A stretch of 64,000 nt of DNA from an uncultured Chloroflexota bacterium (GTDB lineage Bacteria; Chloroflexota; UBA11872; VXNJ01): contig CAJWLF010000001.1 in assembly GCA_913043205.1 (NCBI GenBank), positions 62,001-126,000 of the forward strand, in the 5' to 3' direction. The notes under the pieces were generated by a model. The model searched no databases. It was not told the DNA's origin and was given only the letters and a program-made list of their open reading frames with translations. Position 1 is the stretch's first letter; each line of letters opens with the position of its first letter. The translations under genes were made by a program, and so were the position numbers. Below are positions 34,963 through 42,712 of this stretch, piece by piece.

Positions 34963-35805
34963 TTGAACGAAGTTTTGTCTGCTAATTGGAACCTTGATAT
35001 TCCTCTTTGCTTGCAATTAGTCGCGGTGTTGGCCGGTTATGTGTACGCAATTGGCCCTTTTCGATTCGATCAAAAAATCAAAGAAGCCGCCAGTGCAACT
35101 CAAATATCGGCATTTGTTGCAGGGATCACGATATTTGCTGTTGCGGTTATGTCGCCTATCGACAGCATAGGAGAAAAGTACTTCTTTTGGATGCATATGG
35201 TGCAACATTTGATACTGGTATTTTTAGTTCCCGCTCTGTTGATAGTCGGCACACCTGGTTGGATAATTGATTGGGCTATGAGACTCCCTGGCATCAAATC
35301 GGTGCTTAGATATGTGCTTGTGCCTCTAACAACTTTCCTCATCTCTCAGTTGGTACTTGTTGTATGGCATGTTCCCGTTTTGTATCAGGCGGCCTTGCGA
35401 AATTCGGTTGTGCACGACGTTGAACATCTCATGTTTATTGCGGCAGGCATCCTTATATGGTGGCCGGTATTAAGCAGGTCTAAATTGTTGCCACGCGCTG
35501 CGGACCATGTGTTATTGATCTATCTGTTTTTGTTACCCGTTCCCACGTCCATTCTCGGGGCTATGATTGCCTTTTCCGAAGATGTCCTGTATCCGTTATA
35601 TGCTATTGCCCCTAGGTATTGGGACATAGCAGCCCGATCGGACCAGGAGTTAGCCGGACTATTAATGTGGGTCCCCGGTAAATTGGTTTTCTGGTTAGCT
35701 ATAGGAATAGTCTTTTTTCGTTGGTTTCGCAAAGAAAAAACTCTTGTTGCATCTGACTGGATAAGCCATCGAGCGATTAATAGATCTCCGCCTAATCGTG
35801 ACTAG
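34963..35805 (+). CDS. ctaG: Cytochrome c oxidase assembly factor CtaG (caa3 type)
   Basis: 280 residues with about seven membrane spans. Motifs: SPIDSIGEKYFFWMHMVQHLILVFLVPALL (conserved His pair near 78-82), VVWHVPVLYQAAL and VHDVEHLMFIAAGILIWWPVL with further histidines. This family is needed for copper-dependent maturation of caa3-type oxidase, implying aerobic respiration. GAGGA six bases before TTG 34963 supports that start. It overlaps convergent murJ by 14 bases. Confidence 0.9.
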   Translation: MNEVLSANWNLDIPLCLQLVAVLAGYVYAIGPFRFDQKIKEAASATQISAFVAGITIFAVAVMSPIDSIGEKYFFWMHMVQHLILVFLVPALLIVGTPGWIIDWAMRLPGIKSVLRYVLVPLTTFLISQLVLVVWHVPVLYQAALRNSVVHDVEHLMFIAAGILIWWPVLSRSKLLPRAADHVLLIYLFLLPVPTSILGAMIAFSEDVLYPLYAIAPRYWDIAARSDQELAGLLMWVPGKLVFWLAIGIVFFRWFRKEKTLVASDWISHRAINRSPPNRD

Positions 35806-37375
35806 GATGGCCGTTTCTTAATAATGCTGTTATAGCGGTTGCAATTTCTACTATTTCTCTGACCCGTAGTAAACGTAATGTGGCTATGTACGAGATGAGA
35901 GAGGTGATAGCAGAAAGGACGATCGTTGTTATTGATGATGCAATGCTGTTTGTTGCGTTGTCTATTGCATTTCTGCATAACAGTAGAACTACGGCACAGA
36001 TTACGGTGGCGATTGTCAACTTCGCACAATCCCGTAAGAAGCTAACGCTATAGCTGGCTTTTAAAGTTCGAAACATTAGATACGACAGAATTATGCCATG
36101 AAAAATGTTTTGGGCTGTATTTGCCCAGACCAATCCCAAAAATCCGACCCGATCAACTGATGTTAAGGCTACTAACAGATATACGATCCCTCCTACTCCG
36201 CCTAACACTGCCGGGGTTATGGTATTTCGTATCGAATAATAGGCAAAAATGACAAGTTGATCTATAGCTATAAAGGGGAGTTGTAGCCCGTATATGGATA
36301 AGGCGTGTGCGGTTGGTCGAACGGATTCCATCCCGAACATTCCTCTGACATACACTAAATGGATGATTGGGTCTGCTAATCCGATGATTAGAACCGAAAT
36401 AGGCATCATGATTACCATCATGTACCGTGCCAGCTTGTACAGAAGGTCCCGAAAATCTTTAGAGGAATCCAGAGTTGACGAATTTGTAGGAGCTAATTTT
36501 GACAATGTAGGGAGCGAAGCGATTGATACAGCGGCGACTATTAGGCCTAAAGGGAGTTGTTGTAGCCGGGTAGCGTAGCGCATCATGGCCAGGCTACCTT
36601 CTCCAGTTCGTGTAGCCAAATAGGTATCCACTAATGTTATGGATTGAGCAAATAGTAATCCAAGCAATATTGGAGCGTAGAGAATGAGCGCGGACCGTAA
36701 GGTGGGATTGTTTCTGACCTGAGGCATGACGGGCCTCATACCGGTTTTTATCAAGCCAGGAATCTGAATTGATAGATGTGCTATTGATCCCAATAGGTAA
36801 CCGATTGCAACACCCGTAGGGCCGACAATTGGGGTCAAAGCCAAAGCGAATACAATAAGAGTCCCGTTTAAAGCTGAAACACTCAATGAAGGATAAGTGA
36901 ACTTTTCCAACGAAAATAGTCGGCCTGCCGCTAGTGCGGAAATTGACAGGATGAGTGCTGCGGGCAAAGTGATCCTCAGCATTACGATGGCAATATTGCG
37001 GGTTTCTGGAGTAAAGCTTGGCGCTAAAATATCGACGACTAACTCTGCGCTCAGCATCAGGATAATCACCACTACTGATACTGTTGCTCCGATGATAGCG
37101 GCGATGCTAAAGAACAATACGGGAGCTTCTCGTGTGGATAGGTTTCGACTAGAAAAAAGTGGTATTAATACTGCTGATATTGCCCCGCCTATGGCGACGT
37201 CGAAGATCATAGTAGGTAAACGGGTGGATAATTCAAATGCGTCTGCATATCCTGTCGTTCCAAACAAGGATGCAATTACAGGCTCTCTGAAAAAGCCGAT
37301 TATTCTGCTTAGTAAATTGCCCGAAGCTAACAAAATAGCTCCAAAGGCTATTCGGCGACCCAGCGAGTTAATCAA
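35792..37375 (-). CDS. murJ: Lipid II flippase MurJ (MviN)
   Basis: 527 residues with about 14 membrane segments. GNLLSRIIGFFREPVIASLFGTTGYADAFELSTRLP near 19-55 is the MurJ signature, and RYATRLQQLPLGL near 270 is also typical. MurJ flips the peptidoglycan precursor lipid II, so the organism probably makes a cell wall; SAR202-type placement would need to accommodate that. Alternatively it exports a glycan lipid for S-layer or capsule. It overlaps hldE2 by eight bases in one operon with the heptose enzymes. Confidence 0.85.
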   Translation of the reverse strand: MINSLGRRIAFGAILLASGNLLSRIIGFFREPVIASLFGTTGYADAFELSTRLPTMIFDVAIGGAISAVLIPLFSSRNLSTREAPVLFFSIAAIIGATVSVVVIILMLSAELVVDILAPSFTPETRNIAIVMLRITLPAALILSISALAAGRLFSLEKFTYPSLSVSALNGTLIVFALALTPIVGPTGVAIGYLLGSIAHLSIQIPGLIKTGMRPVMPQVRNNPTLRSALILYAPILLGLLFAQSITLVDTYLATRTGEGSLAMMRYATRLQQLPLGLIVAAVSIASLPTLSKLAPTNSSTLDSSKDFRDLLYKLARYMMVIMMPISVLIIGLADPIIHLVYVRGMFGMESVRPTAHALSIYGLQLPFIAIDQLVIFAYYSIRNTITPAVLGGVGGIVYLLVALTSVDRVGFLGLVWANTAQNIFHGIILSYLMFRTLKASYSVSFLRDCAKLTIATVICAVVLLLCRNAIDNATNSIASSITTIVLSAITSLISYIATLRLLRVREIVEIATAITALLRNGHPSHD

Positions 37376-37865
37376 GATCTTGTTGTAACCGGCTGTTAAT
37401 GATCGAAGTAGTAGAATACCCCGGTGTTAGGTCCACAAAATGAACGCTTATACCTAAACGTTGGGCGGTTTTCCATTCAGGGAGGCCCTTACCCGACGAG
37501 CCGAGGGAATATTCAGATCCTTTGACATAAACGGTTGGGCGAACACGCTGCAGCAACTGATTAGCAGTGTCCTGGGGATAGCCTACCACTGCGTCCACCC
37601 ATCTCATCGAAGCTACGACGGAGGCTCTAGCTAAAAAACTATTTAGTGGTCTATCAGGGCCCTTTAATCTGCGTACTGATTGATCCTGATTTATGCCGAC
37701 GATCAGATAATCTCCTTTTTCGGAACATTTGCTCAAGAAATCTGAATGGCCACGATGAAATATGTCGAAGACCCCGTTCGTAAGTACCACCTGTTGTTTG
37801 TCGATATCGTGCATGAATTCATCTAGCTCTGACATGACAACAATCGGAGCTAACGGTAGTTTCAA
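37368..37865 (-). CDS. rfaE2: D-glycero-beta-D-manno-heptose 1-phosphate adenylyltransferase
   Basis: Up to 165 residues: nucleotidyltransferase motif TNGVFDIFHRGHSDFL, SVRRLKGPDRPLN and VRPTVYVKGSEYSL, all matching the C-terminal half of E. coli HldE. It forms ADP-heptose from heptose-1-phosphate and ATP. TTG 37865 overlaps the kinase stop; ATG at 37835 gives a family-like length and may be the real start. Kinase and adenylyltransferase are separate genes here, in the same order as the fused protein. Confidence 0.88.
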   Translation of the reverse strand: MKLPLAPIVVMSELDEFMHDIDKQQVVLTNGVFDIFHRGHSDFLSKCSEKGDYLIVGINQDQSVRRLKGPDRPLNSFLARASVVASMRWVDAVVGYPQDTANQLLQRVRPTVYVKGSEYSLGSSGKGLPEWKTAQRLGISVHFVDLTPGYSTTSIINSRLQQDLD

Positions 37866-38878
37866 GTGGCCGATCCATTCTTTAGGAGAGACAGTATCTC
37901 GTCGCGGCTAACCGTTGCTGCACCAAGTTTTGTTACCACTATTGAGCCTGCAATATTTGCTAGTTGAGCTGCATGTAGCGGTTTTGCGTCAGTCAGTAAA
38001 GCAAGAACAAAGGTAGCTGCTACAGTATCACCAGCACCTGTTGTATCTGCTACGGAGTTGGCCGTCCTTGCTGGGATAAGTACTGGCGCATAATTGTCAC
38101 TTACGAGTGCCATGCCACGTGCGCCCAATGTGATGAGTAGGTGTTTGCATTGCAACTTACGTTGTAACACTAAGCCCCGGTTAAGAACATCGGTATCGCT
38201 AGACAATGAGTCCCCCAATTCGTCCTCTGCCTCTGGTTGATTAGGGGTGATCGCATCTATGCCAGAGAATCGGCTAAGAAGTCCATGGGAGTCGGCAGCG
38301 ATTAAGGCTCCGTTAGCAGCTGCTAACGGAATCAATTGAGTGAGAATATGATCGTCAACAACCCCATTTTCGTAGTCGGAAATCATGATGCAGTCAAATG
38401 TTGGTACGGCATCTGCAAGGTATTTCAGTAGTTCTTGCTGGTAGTCTTCCTTGATAGGGGTTCTATCTACGATGTCTATCCTGGCAACTTGTTGATGCTC
38501 GTCCTGTCTGTCACCACTTGCCCAAACACGCAACTTGACTGGCGTCGCGCGGCTTGGATCTTTTATTAACCCCGCTGTCTGAATATTGGATGCAGTCATC
38601 ATTTCGTGCAGGCGGCAACTAGATGGGTCATCTCCAACGATTCCAGCTACTGCTACGGTGGCACCTAAACTGTGTAAATTGTAAGCTAGGTTTGCACCAC
38701 CTCCTGGCATAAACAAGTGTTCATTTTGTTCTATTACAGAGACAGGAGCTTCCCGTGACAACCGTGTTGCTTGTCCTAGTCGATGTTCGTCCACGACCAT
38801 ATCACCCACAACCAGGACTCGGCATCCGTGGATTCTATCGAGTATTTTAGCTGCCATTGGCTCTGTGAGAGGAAGCAT
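37862..38878 (-). CDS. rfaE1: D-glycero-beta-D-manno-heptose-7-phosphate kinase (PfkB family)
   Basis: 338 residues from ATG 38878, which has a well-placed AAAGG. The frame extends to 38959, but the added residues are not family-like. VLVVGDMVVDEHRLGQATRLSREAPVSVIE, a GGGANLAYNLHSLGA substrate motif and the PfkB signature DTTGAGDTVAATFVLAL (catalytic Asp in GAGD). It phosphorylates heptose-7-phosphate at C1. GmhA and GmhB, the other pathway steps, are not in the window; a GT9 heptosyltransferase candidate is at 10.4 kb. Confidence 0.87.
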   Translation of the reverse strand: MLPLTEPMAAKILDRIHGCRVLVVGDMVVDEHRLGQATRLSREAPVSVIEQNEHLFMPGGGANLAYNLHSLGATVAVAGIVGDDPSSCRLHEMMTASNIQTAGLIKDPSRATPVKLRVWASGDRQDEHQQVARIDIVDRTPIKEDYQQELLKYLADAVPTFDCIMISDYENGVVDDHILTQLIPLAAANGALIAADSHGLLSRFSGIDAITPNQPEAEDELGDSLSSDTDVLNRGLVLQRKLQCKHLLITLGARGMALVSDNYAPVLIPARTANSVADTTGAGDTVAATFVLALLTDAKPLHAAQLANIAGSIVVTKLGAATVSRDEILSLLKNGSAT

Positions 38879-39040
38879 TTGACCTTTACCAGTAAATATC
38901 CTTTTATTGGACAGTACATAGTTTAGAGAGATAAGACTGCCTTCGCTTGCTAATGTCATTAGCTTGGCTCTTGTATTATTGTCTATTGATGTGCATTAAT
39001 TCAGTATATTGAGGGTTACACTACTGCTTTGTGATGTGTT

Positions 39041-40336
39041 TTGAACATAAGTCGCTTTGAATTAGATAACGGATTAAGGACGGTTGTTGCCTCCTACGAG
39101 GGTACCAAGGCGGTAACGATCGAAGTTGCTGTCGCCACTGGGTTCGGTTACGAAACTGGGTCGAACCGAGGTGTGTCCCATCTTGTTGAGCACATGATCT
39201 TCAGAGGGTCTAAATCTAGAGATAGTATTGTAGATATTTCTGCCTATGTGGAAAGCTTGGGGGGGTATGTTAACGCCTCTACAGACAGAGATGTGACAAC
39301 TTATTTCACTTATACTCCTGTTGAGGGCTTTGCCCAAGCTTGTGAAGTACTAGGAGACATTCTTCAGAACCCTAAATTTGCCGAGGCTGACTGCAACTTG
39401 GAGAAGCAAATAATAGTAGATGAGTTGAGGATTGCTAGAGACACCCCGGAGGACTGGGCTTCTCAAAACTTAGACTATCTTCTATGGCCGAATCATGGGC
39501 TAGGAGTTCCAGTGTCTACCGATATAGAGAATATAGAGGGGTTATTGCCACTACATCTTCGTCGGCATATGAATGATGTCTATGTGGCATCCAACATGGT
39601 TGTCGGGATCGCTGGGGACATTGACACATCGCATGCCCGCTCTGTGGTGCAGAAGGCGTTTGGAGGGATTCCGTCGGGAGCGCCGACGGTTTGGCCAGCC
39701 GTAGACAGGAATATCGGATCCAATTTGTTTTGTGAAGATAGAAATGTGATGCAAACTAGCTTTGTAATAGGAGCTGGGACTTTGGGAAATGAGGATCCGG
39801 ATAAGTACGTATTGGAGATTTTGAATGCTGTGCTTGGGGACGGGATGGGATCAAGATTATTTACGAATATTCGGGAAAAGCGTGGGCTTGCCTATGACAT
39901 ATATTCTGGGCTCTACCAGTATCGTGACACTGGGGCATTGACTATATCGGCTACCGTGTCACCCGAAGTAGCTCTGGAGACGATTGATGCGACTATAGAA
40001 CAATGCCATGCACTGAGTATGGACCCACCTACAGATCACGAATTACGTCGTGCTTTTGAGTATGTGAAAGGTGGATTAGTGTTAAGTATGGAACACAGTA
40101 GCAATGTTGCCTCGTGGCACACACGGGAGGAGCTATTAGAGAATTACAAGATGACGGTTGATGAGGTTGTACATAAATTGGCCGAGGTGGGAAAACGAGA
40201 CGTTGCTCTCGCTGCTGACAAACTGTTCAGATCTGAAAAATTGTGTTTGTCTGTGGTAGGTCCTAACCCTCCTGAAGCTCAATTATCGAATCTTCTTTCT
40301 AGGCGTACCAAAGGAGCTATGAATGCTTCCATCTGA
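39041..40336 (+). CDS. M16-family zinc protease (processing-peptidase-like)
   Basis: 431 residues. The inverted zinc motif HLVEH at 47-51 (zinc His47 and His51, catalytic Glu50) and the third ligand Glu128, 77 residues later, are complete. The C-terminal half has the non-catalytic M16 repeat (RLFTNIREKRGLAYDIYSG). Full catalytic subunit, similar to bacterial YmxG/PqqL-type peptidases; substrate unknown. Start TTG 39041. It overlaps the TPR gene by 14 bases. Confidence 0.9.
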   Translation: MNISRFELDNGLRTVVASYEGTKAVTIEVAVATGFGYETGSNRGVSHLVEHMIFRGSKSRDSIVDISAYVESLGGYVNASTDRDVTTYFTYTPVEGFAQACEVLGDILQNPKFAEADCNLEKQIIVDELRIARDTPEDWASQNLDYLLWPNHGLGVPVSTDIENIEGLLPLHLRRHMNDVYVASNMVVGIAGDIDTSHARSVVQKAFGGIPSGAPTVWPAVDRNIGSNLFCEDRNVMQTSFVIGAGTLGNEDPDKYVLEILNAVLGDGMGSRLFTNIREKRGLAYDIYSGLYQYRDTGALTISATVSPEVALETIDATIEQCHALSMDPPTDHELRRAFEYVKGGLVLSMEHSSNVASWHTREELLENYKMTVDEVVHKLAEVGKRDVALAADKLFRSEKLCLSVVGPNPPEAQLSNLLSRRTKGAMNASI

Positions 40337-41714
40337 CATGCTCAATAAGGCCCGTTTGATGATGAATGGGAAGCACTATGCCGATGCTAAGGAATGTGTT
40401 GGCTTTGTGCTGTTGCATTTTCCTCGGTTAAGCAAAGCCAGGTTGATGAGGGCGGAAATCGATTTTGAAATAGGATCGAGAGATCTAATTGATGATGACA
40501 TAGCACAATGTTTGTCGACTAATCCGGGTTGTGCCGAAGCAATGTTGCTGAAAGCAAAGAGGTTAGGCGAATCTGACGACTCGCCTGAATCTGTAGCAGG
40601 ATTGATTGCACGAGCTATTGCATTGGAACCGTACAATACCCGTGCGGTTGAAATGATGCATGATCACGGTCTTATGCCTACTATAGATGCTGGCACTTTA
40701 GGATTTAGCTATTTGCGCAGTGGGTGGACCGAGTTAGCGACCAAAAGCTTTCGGCAGCATCTGAATGAGGGCAATCTGTATTTAGAGATCAGGCAGGCTT
40801 ATGCAGAATCTTTATGGTTAGAGAGCGAATATGAAGAATCCATTAAGCAATGTAGGTTGGTGCTTGATCATTTGCCATCAGCCCTGAAACCTACGCTGCT
40901 GATTGCTCACATCCTTGCTGAGACTGGCCGAGTATCTGAAGGAGAGGAGTTGCTTCAGCGAACGTTTGAGGTGGACCCTGAGTATCTGCAGGCCATAGAA
41001 ACGTTTAGGCGATCTGAGGTGACCAGGCTGCAAGTGCCTGTTGCGGCAATGTTGCCAGCCGGAGGGGATTTGCTTCTGAAAAAGATGCAAAGTAGTACTC
41101 AAAAGACAGTGGTGGTTACGGTAGATGATCATAAGGATGCGTTGTCAGACGACGGAATCCACAACCAAAGCCAAGAAGCCCCTATCGCTATTGAAGATAT
41201 TCCGGATGACACACTGCTTTTTGAGCCAGTAGTCGAACCCAGGGTTGATGATGGTGAAGGATTAAACCTACCTGATGGCGACGATGTTGACGTGGGGTTA
41301 GACCGCATAATGCATTCCCCGAACGAGCTAGTTAGCGGTGACATTGAATCAGGAATAGATCTGGATAATACATCTATTGAGGAAGGTCATACTCTTGAGG
41401 AACACCATGAGCTGGCGACTGGGGAGGTGAGAAAAGAGGCAGGTCAATCGATGGGAAATAATGAGGTTTTGGCCGATGAACATTTGATTGAGTTCATGGC
41501 TGCGGTAAATCATGATCAACTTGATGAAGCACGAAGAATACTCAGTAAACAGGGAACAGATGATATTCAACTAGTAGATTCTGTGTTTGGTGAGTTGCTG
41601 GCAACCGACAGGGGCGTCTCGCCTGAAATGTGGCAATTATTTGGTGATCACTATATGAGAAGGAGTCAGCCTGATTTGGCATACCAAGCCTATGGGAAAG
41701 TAATAAATGACTGA
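40323..41714 (+). CDS. TPR-repeat protein with acidic linker, function unknown
   Basis: 463 residues. Residues 1-240 are helical repeats of TPR type (for example YADAKECVGFVLLHFPRLSKARL, SEYEESIKQCRLVLDHLPSALKPTLL, EGEELLQRTFEVDPEYLQA). Residues about 260-375 are a strongly acidic, low-complexity linker rich in Asp/Glu. The last 80 residues return to helical repeats (QLDEARRILSKQG..). No signal peptide. It overlaps the Roadblock-like gene by eight bases, suggesting the two proteins work together as a scaffold. Confidence 0.75.
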   Translation: MLPSDMLNKARLMMNGKHYADAKECVGFVLLHFPRLSKARLMRAEIDFEIGSRDLIDDDIAQCLSTNPGCAEAMLLKAKRLGESDDSPESVAGLIARAIALEPYNTRAVEMMHDHGLMPTIDAGTLGFSYLRSGWTELATKSFRQHLNEGNLYLEIRQAYAESLWLESEYEESIKQCRLVLDHLPSALKPTLLIAHILAETGRVSEGEELLQRTFEVDPEYLQAIETFRRSEVTRLQVPVAAMLPAGGDLLLKKMQSSTQKTVVVTVDDHKDALSDDGIHNQSQEAPIAIEDIPDDTLLFEPVVEPRVDDGEGLNLPDGDDVDVGLDRIMHSPNELVSGDIESGIDLDNTSIEEGHTLEEHHELATGEVRKEAGQSMGNNEVLADEHLIEFMAAVNHDQLDEARRILSKQGTDDIQLVDSVFGELLATDRGVSPEMWQLFGDHYMRRSQPDLAYQAYGKVIND

Positions 41715-42072
41715 GGAAAATGGCGGCTCCGCTTTGGTAGAGGAGTTGACAAACATTGATTCGGTTGAAGGGGTGGTGGTCTGGAGGCTTGGCAAACTTC
41801 CTGTCAGTAGCTGGAAGAAGGATAATTATTCTCACGTGTGTTCTGGCATGCTTTCAGCACTGACCGGTAATTTGGAAAAAGGGATAGAAGATTTGGGATT
41901 GGGAAACATAGACCAGCTTTGGTGGCAGTCCGATTTGTTCCAATGTGTAGGGTTTAGGGTGTCAGAATTTCAAATCCTTGTTGTCGCGTCTAGAGCAGCA
42001 ACTGTGGCAGAATTACGGACCCAAGTGGCTTCAAAAGTGGACTCTATGTGGTCGCTTTTACATAACGACTAA
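41707..42072 (+). CDS. Roadblock/LC7-like small protein
   Basis: 121 residues. ALVEELTNIDSVEGVVVWRLGKLPVSS, followed by a long helix (SGMLSALTGNLEKGIEDLG) and strands ending QILVVASRAATVAELRTQV, follows the Roadblock/LC7 alpha-beta pattern of MglB-type regulators of small GTPases. No GTPase gene is adjacent. It is coupled to the upstream TPR gene and 23 bases before ndk. Assignment rests on pattern recognition. Confidence 0.62.
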   Translation: MTEENGGSALVEELTNIDSVEGVVVWRLGKLPVSSWKKDNYSHVCSGMLSALTGNLEKGIEDLGLGNIDQLWWQSDLFQCVGFRVSEFQILVVASRAATVAELRTQVASKVDSMWSLLHND

Positions 42073-42095
42073 CTGAGAAAGGATACTGGAACACT

Positions 42096-42551
42096 TTGGA
42101 ACGAACATTTGTATTACTTAAGCCGGATGCCATACAAAGAGGTTTAGTTGGTCGGATCGTAGAAAGGTTTGACAGGCGTGGATATAGGATACTTGCGATG
42201 AAGATGCTTGTGCCGTCACGTGACCAGGCAGAACAGCATTATGCCGTGCATCGGGAAAAATTCTTTTTTTCTGAGCTAGTTGACCATTTGACCTCTGGTC
42301 CCGTAGTCGCACTGGTGCTAGAGGCTCCAGATGCAATAGTATCCATTCGCAACTTGCTGGGTGCTACTCGTCCCTCAGAAGCTACGGGTGGAACTATTCG
42401 AGGTGATTTCGGCCAAACGCCGATGCGTAATTTAGTACATGCAGCCGATTCTGTGGAATCCTACGAGCATGAACATTCGGTTTACTTTGTGGAAAGTGAA
42501 ATAATGGATTATCAGCGTCCGATAGATCATTGGGTGTTTGAGCCCGAATAG
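42096..42551 (+). CDS. ndk: Nucleoside-diphosphate kinase
   Basis: 151 residues, TTG start. ERTFVLLKPDAIQRGLVGRI opening, TRPSEATGGTIRGDFG and the phosphorylated His115 in RNLVHAADSVES. It equilibrates NTP pools. Length matches the family. A stem-loop follows 34 bases downstream, between ndk and convergent metE. Confidence 0.96.
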   Translation: MERTFVLLKPDAIQRGLVGRIVERFDRRGYRILAMKMLVPSRDQAEQHYAVHREKFFFSELVDHLTSGPVVALVLEAPDAIVSIRNLLGATRPSEATGGTIRGDFGQTPMRNLVHAADSVESYEHEHSVYFVESEIMDYQRPIDHWVFEPE

Positions 42552-42585
42552 TGACAGAATCATCATTTGAAGTTGCGGGATAGTT

Positions 42586-42610
42586 GCGATTCAGGTGCGC
42601 CCTGATTCGC
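42586..42610. terminator. Hairpin between convergent ndk and metE
   Basis: GCGATTCAGG (42586-42595) pairs with CCTGATTCGC (42601-42610), nine of ten positions, with a 5-base loop. No T-tract on either strand, so termination efficiency is uncertain, but the position suits a bidirectional terminator. Confidence 0.5.
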
Positions 42611-42712
42611 TGCCCTGACCATTTCGCAAGGAATGTTACTGGCTGAGCCCGTAATAATCATTATTCACTATGGAAACTGATTGATCACGATACAAACTAG
42701 AACGCGATTTTC

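Noticed and set aside
36897-37388. 163-codon plus-strand frame opposite murJ
   Set aside because: Shadow of the MurJ frame; no initiation site and no family motif.
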